DNA of 5,913 bases from Actinomycetales bacterium (lineage in GTDB: Bacteria > Actinomycetota > Actinomycetes > Actinomycetales > BWSM-131). How positions within the stretch are numbered: position 1 is the stretch's first letter; the number at the start of each line of letters is the position of its first letter. Position numbers and translations under genes: made by a program. Where the stretch lies: positions 1 to 5,913 of the forward strand of contig JASBSH010000302.1 of assembly GCA_030149025.1 (NCBI GenBank). The letters run 5' to 3'. The notes under the pieces are model-generated. The model was not told where the DNA came from, did no database searches, and saw nothing but the letters and a program-made list of their open reading frames with translations. Shown here piece after piece: positions 5,394-5,913 of this stretch.

Positions 5394-5901
5394 ATGGTGG
5401 CGCCGTCCCCGGCGCTCATCGTCGTCCTCGTCCTGCTGCTCGCGCTTGCTGTCGCAGCCGTCTGGCTGGCCGGCCTGCCACTGCGGCAGGCGATGGTGAG
5501 CGCGTCGGTGCGTGCCGCCGTCCAGCTCGCGGTGGTGTCCGCCCTGCTGGTCGTGGTGTTCGGCTCGATCGCGTGGACCTTCCTGTACGTGGTGGCGATG
5601 TTCGTGGTCGCGGCCTGGACGTCGGCCAGGCGCGTTCACGCCAGAACCCCGGTCTGGACGGCGGCACCTATCGCCGCAGGGACGGTTCCGGTTCTCGGGG
5701 TGGTGCTGGCTGGTCACGCTGCCCGGTGCCTTCGTGGGGGTGCTGCTGGGGGGCGGGTCGCCGGCGGCTGCGGGTGCGGCGCAGGTGCTCGTGCTGGTCG
5801 GGCTGCTCGCGGCGGAGAGCATCGCCGTGCTCGTCGTGGGCGAGCTCGTCGCGCGGCATCTGCTCACCACGCGTGAGCTGGCCGGCGGGCTCCCGGTATA
5901 G
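5394..5901 (+). pseudogene. FetB/UPF0014-type ABC transporter permease, internally deleted and frameshifted
   Basis: Intact FetB-like permeases are about 250-260 residues and work with an ATPase (FetA) in iron or metal export. From ATG 5394 the frame encodes four membrane segments typical of the N-terminal part (LRQAMVSASVRAAVQLAVVS, then FVVAAWTSARRV, then PIAAGTVPVLGVVLA). At about 5705-5715 the coding frame moves by +1 and resumes with the C-terminal family segment LVTLPGAFVGVLLGGGSP, then AAQVLVLVGLLAAESIAVLV, ending with TAG at 5899-5901. Joined, only about 169 residues remain, so roughly 80-90 central residues are missing. That part normally holds the cytoplasmic loop that contacts the ATPase. 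A tandem CTGGCTGG at 5706-5713 sits at the junction and could have mediated the deletion. AAGGAG at 5376-5381, inside the end of marR, is a possible ribosome binding site. No fetA is visible upstream. Confidence 0.72.
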
Positions 5902-5913
5902 GGGGCCTGCCGC

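Noticed and set aside
4899..5870. 323-codon minus-strand frame antisense to marR and the permease
   Set aside because: His/Gln/Arg/Pro-rich composition without motifs; the sense strand encodes recognisable proteins.

Overview
The window looks like chromosomal DNA from a high-GC actinomycete, most likely of the Pseudonocardiales (Amycolatopsis/Saccharothrix/Saccharopolyspora type). The evidence is the very GC-rich third codon positions, frequent GTG starts, a HemD domain fused behind a uroporphyrinogen-III methyltransferase tail, and a HemB of actinobacterial type. The placement rests on recalled family sequences, not on a search.

Layout. (1) Positions 1-2000, plus strand: the end of a fused cobA/hemD gene, then hemB nine bases later. 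This is the end of a haem/sirohaem biosynthesis operon. HemB makes porphobilinogen, and HemD closes the tetrapyrrole ring to uroporphyrinogen III. (2) Positions 2021-2983, minus strand: an accessory island of clearly lower GC (about 50-58% in the lines I counted, against about 77% in a hemB line). It holds a secreted four-cysteine protein whose signal peptide and mature part lie in different frames, followed one base later by a small ORF with a possible helix-turn-helix tail. (3) Positions 3091-3672, minus strand: a protein-L-isoaspartate O-methyltransferase. (4) Positions 3725-4273, plus strand: an ECF-like sigma factor, divergent from the methyltransferase and overlapping the next gene tail to tail. 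(5) Positions 4260-4814, minus strand: a YceI-family protein, divergent from (6) a MarR-family regulator at 4929-5387. Two inverted repeats lie in the shared 114-bp intergenic region. (7) Positions 5394-5901, plus strand: a FetB/UPF0014-type ABC permease gene, six bases behind marR. It has lost its middle third and changes frame at the junction, so it is probably a pseudogene.

How the parts fit. The hem genes are housekeeping. The island between hemB and the methyltransferase looks like a later insertion. YceI and MarR form a plausible self-contained regulatory pair, with MarR binding the palindromes and controlling both directions. I found no CRISPR array, tRNA, rRNA, transposase or convincing intrinsic terminator. 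The observations most worth checking are the X_XXY_YYZ heptamer exactly where the secreted gene changes frame, the paired palindromes between yceI and marR, the deleted permease, and the mixed Cys/Asp/Cys metal-ligand motif of HemB. Nothing here amounts to a clearly new multi-gene system.
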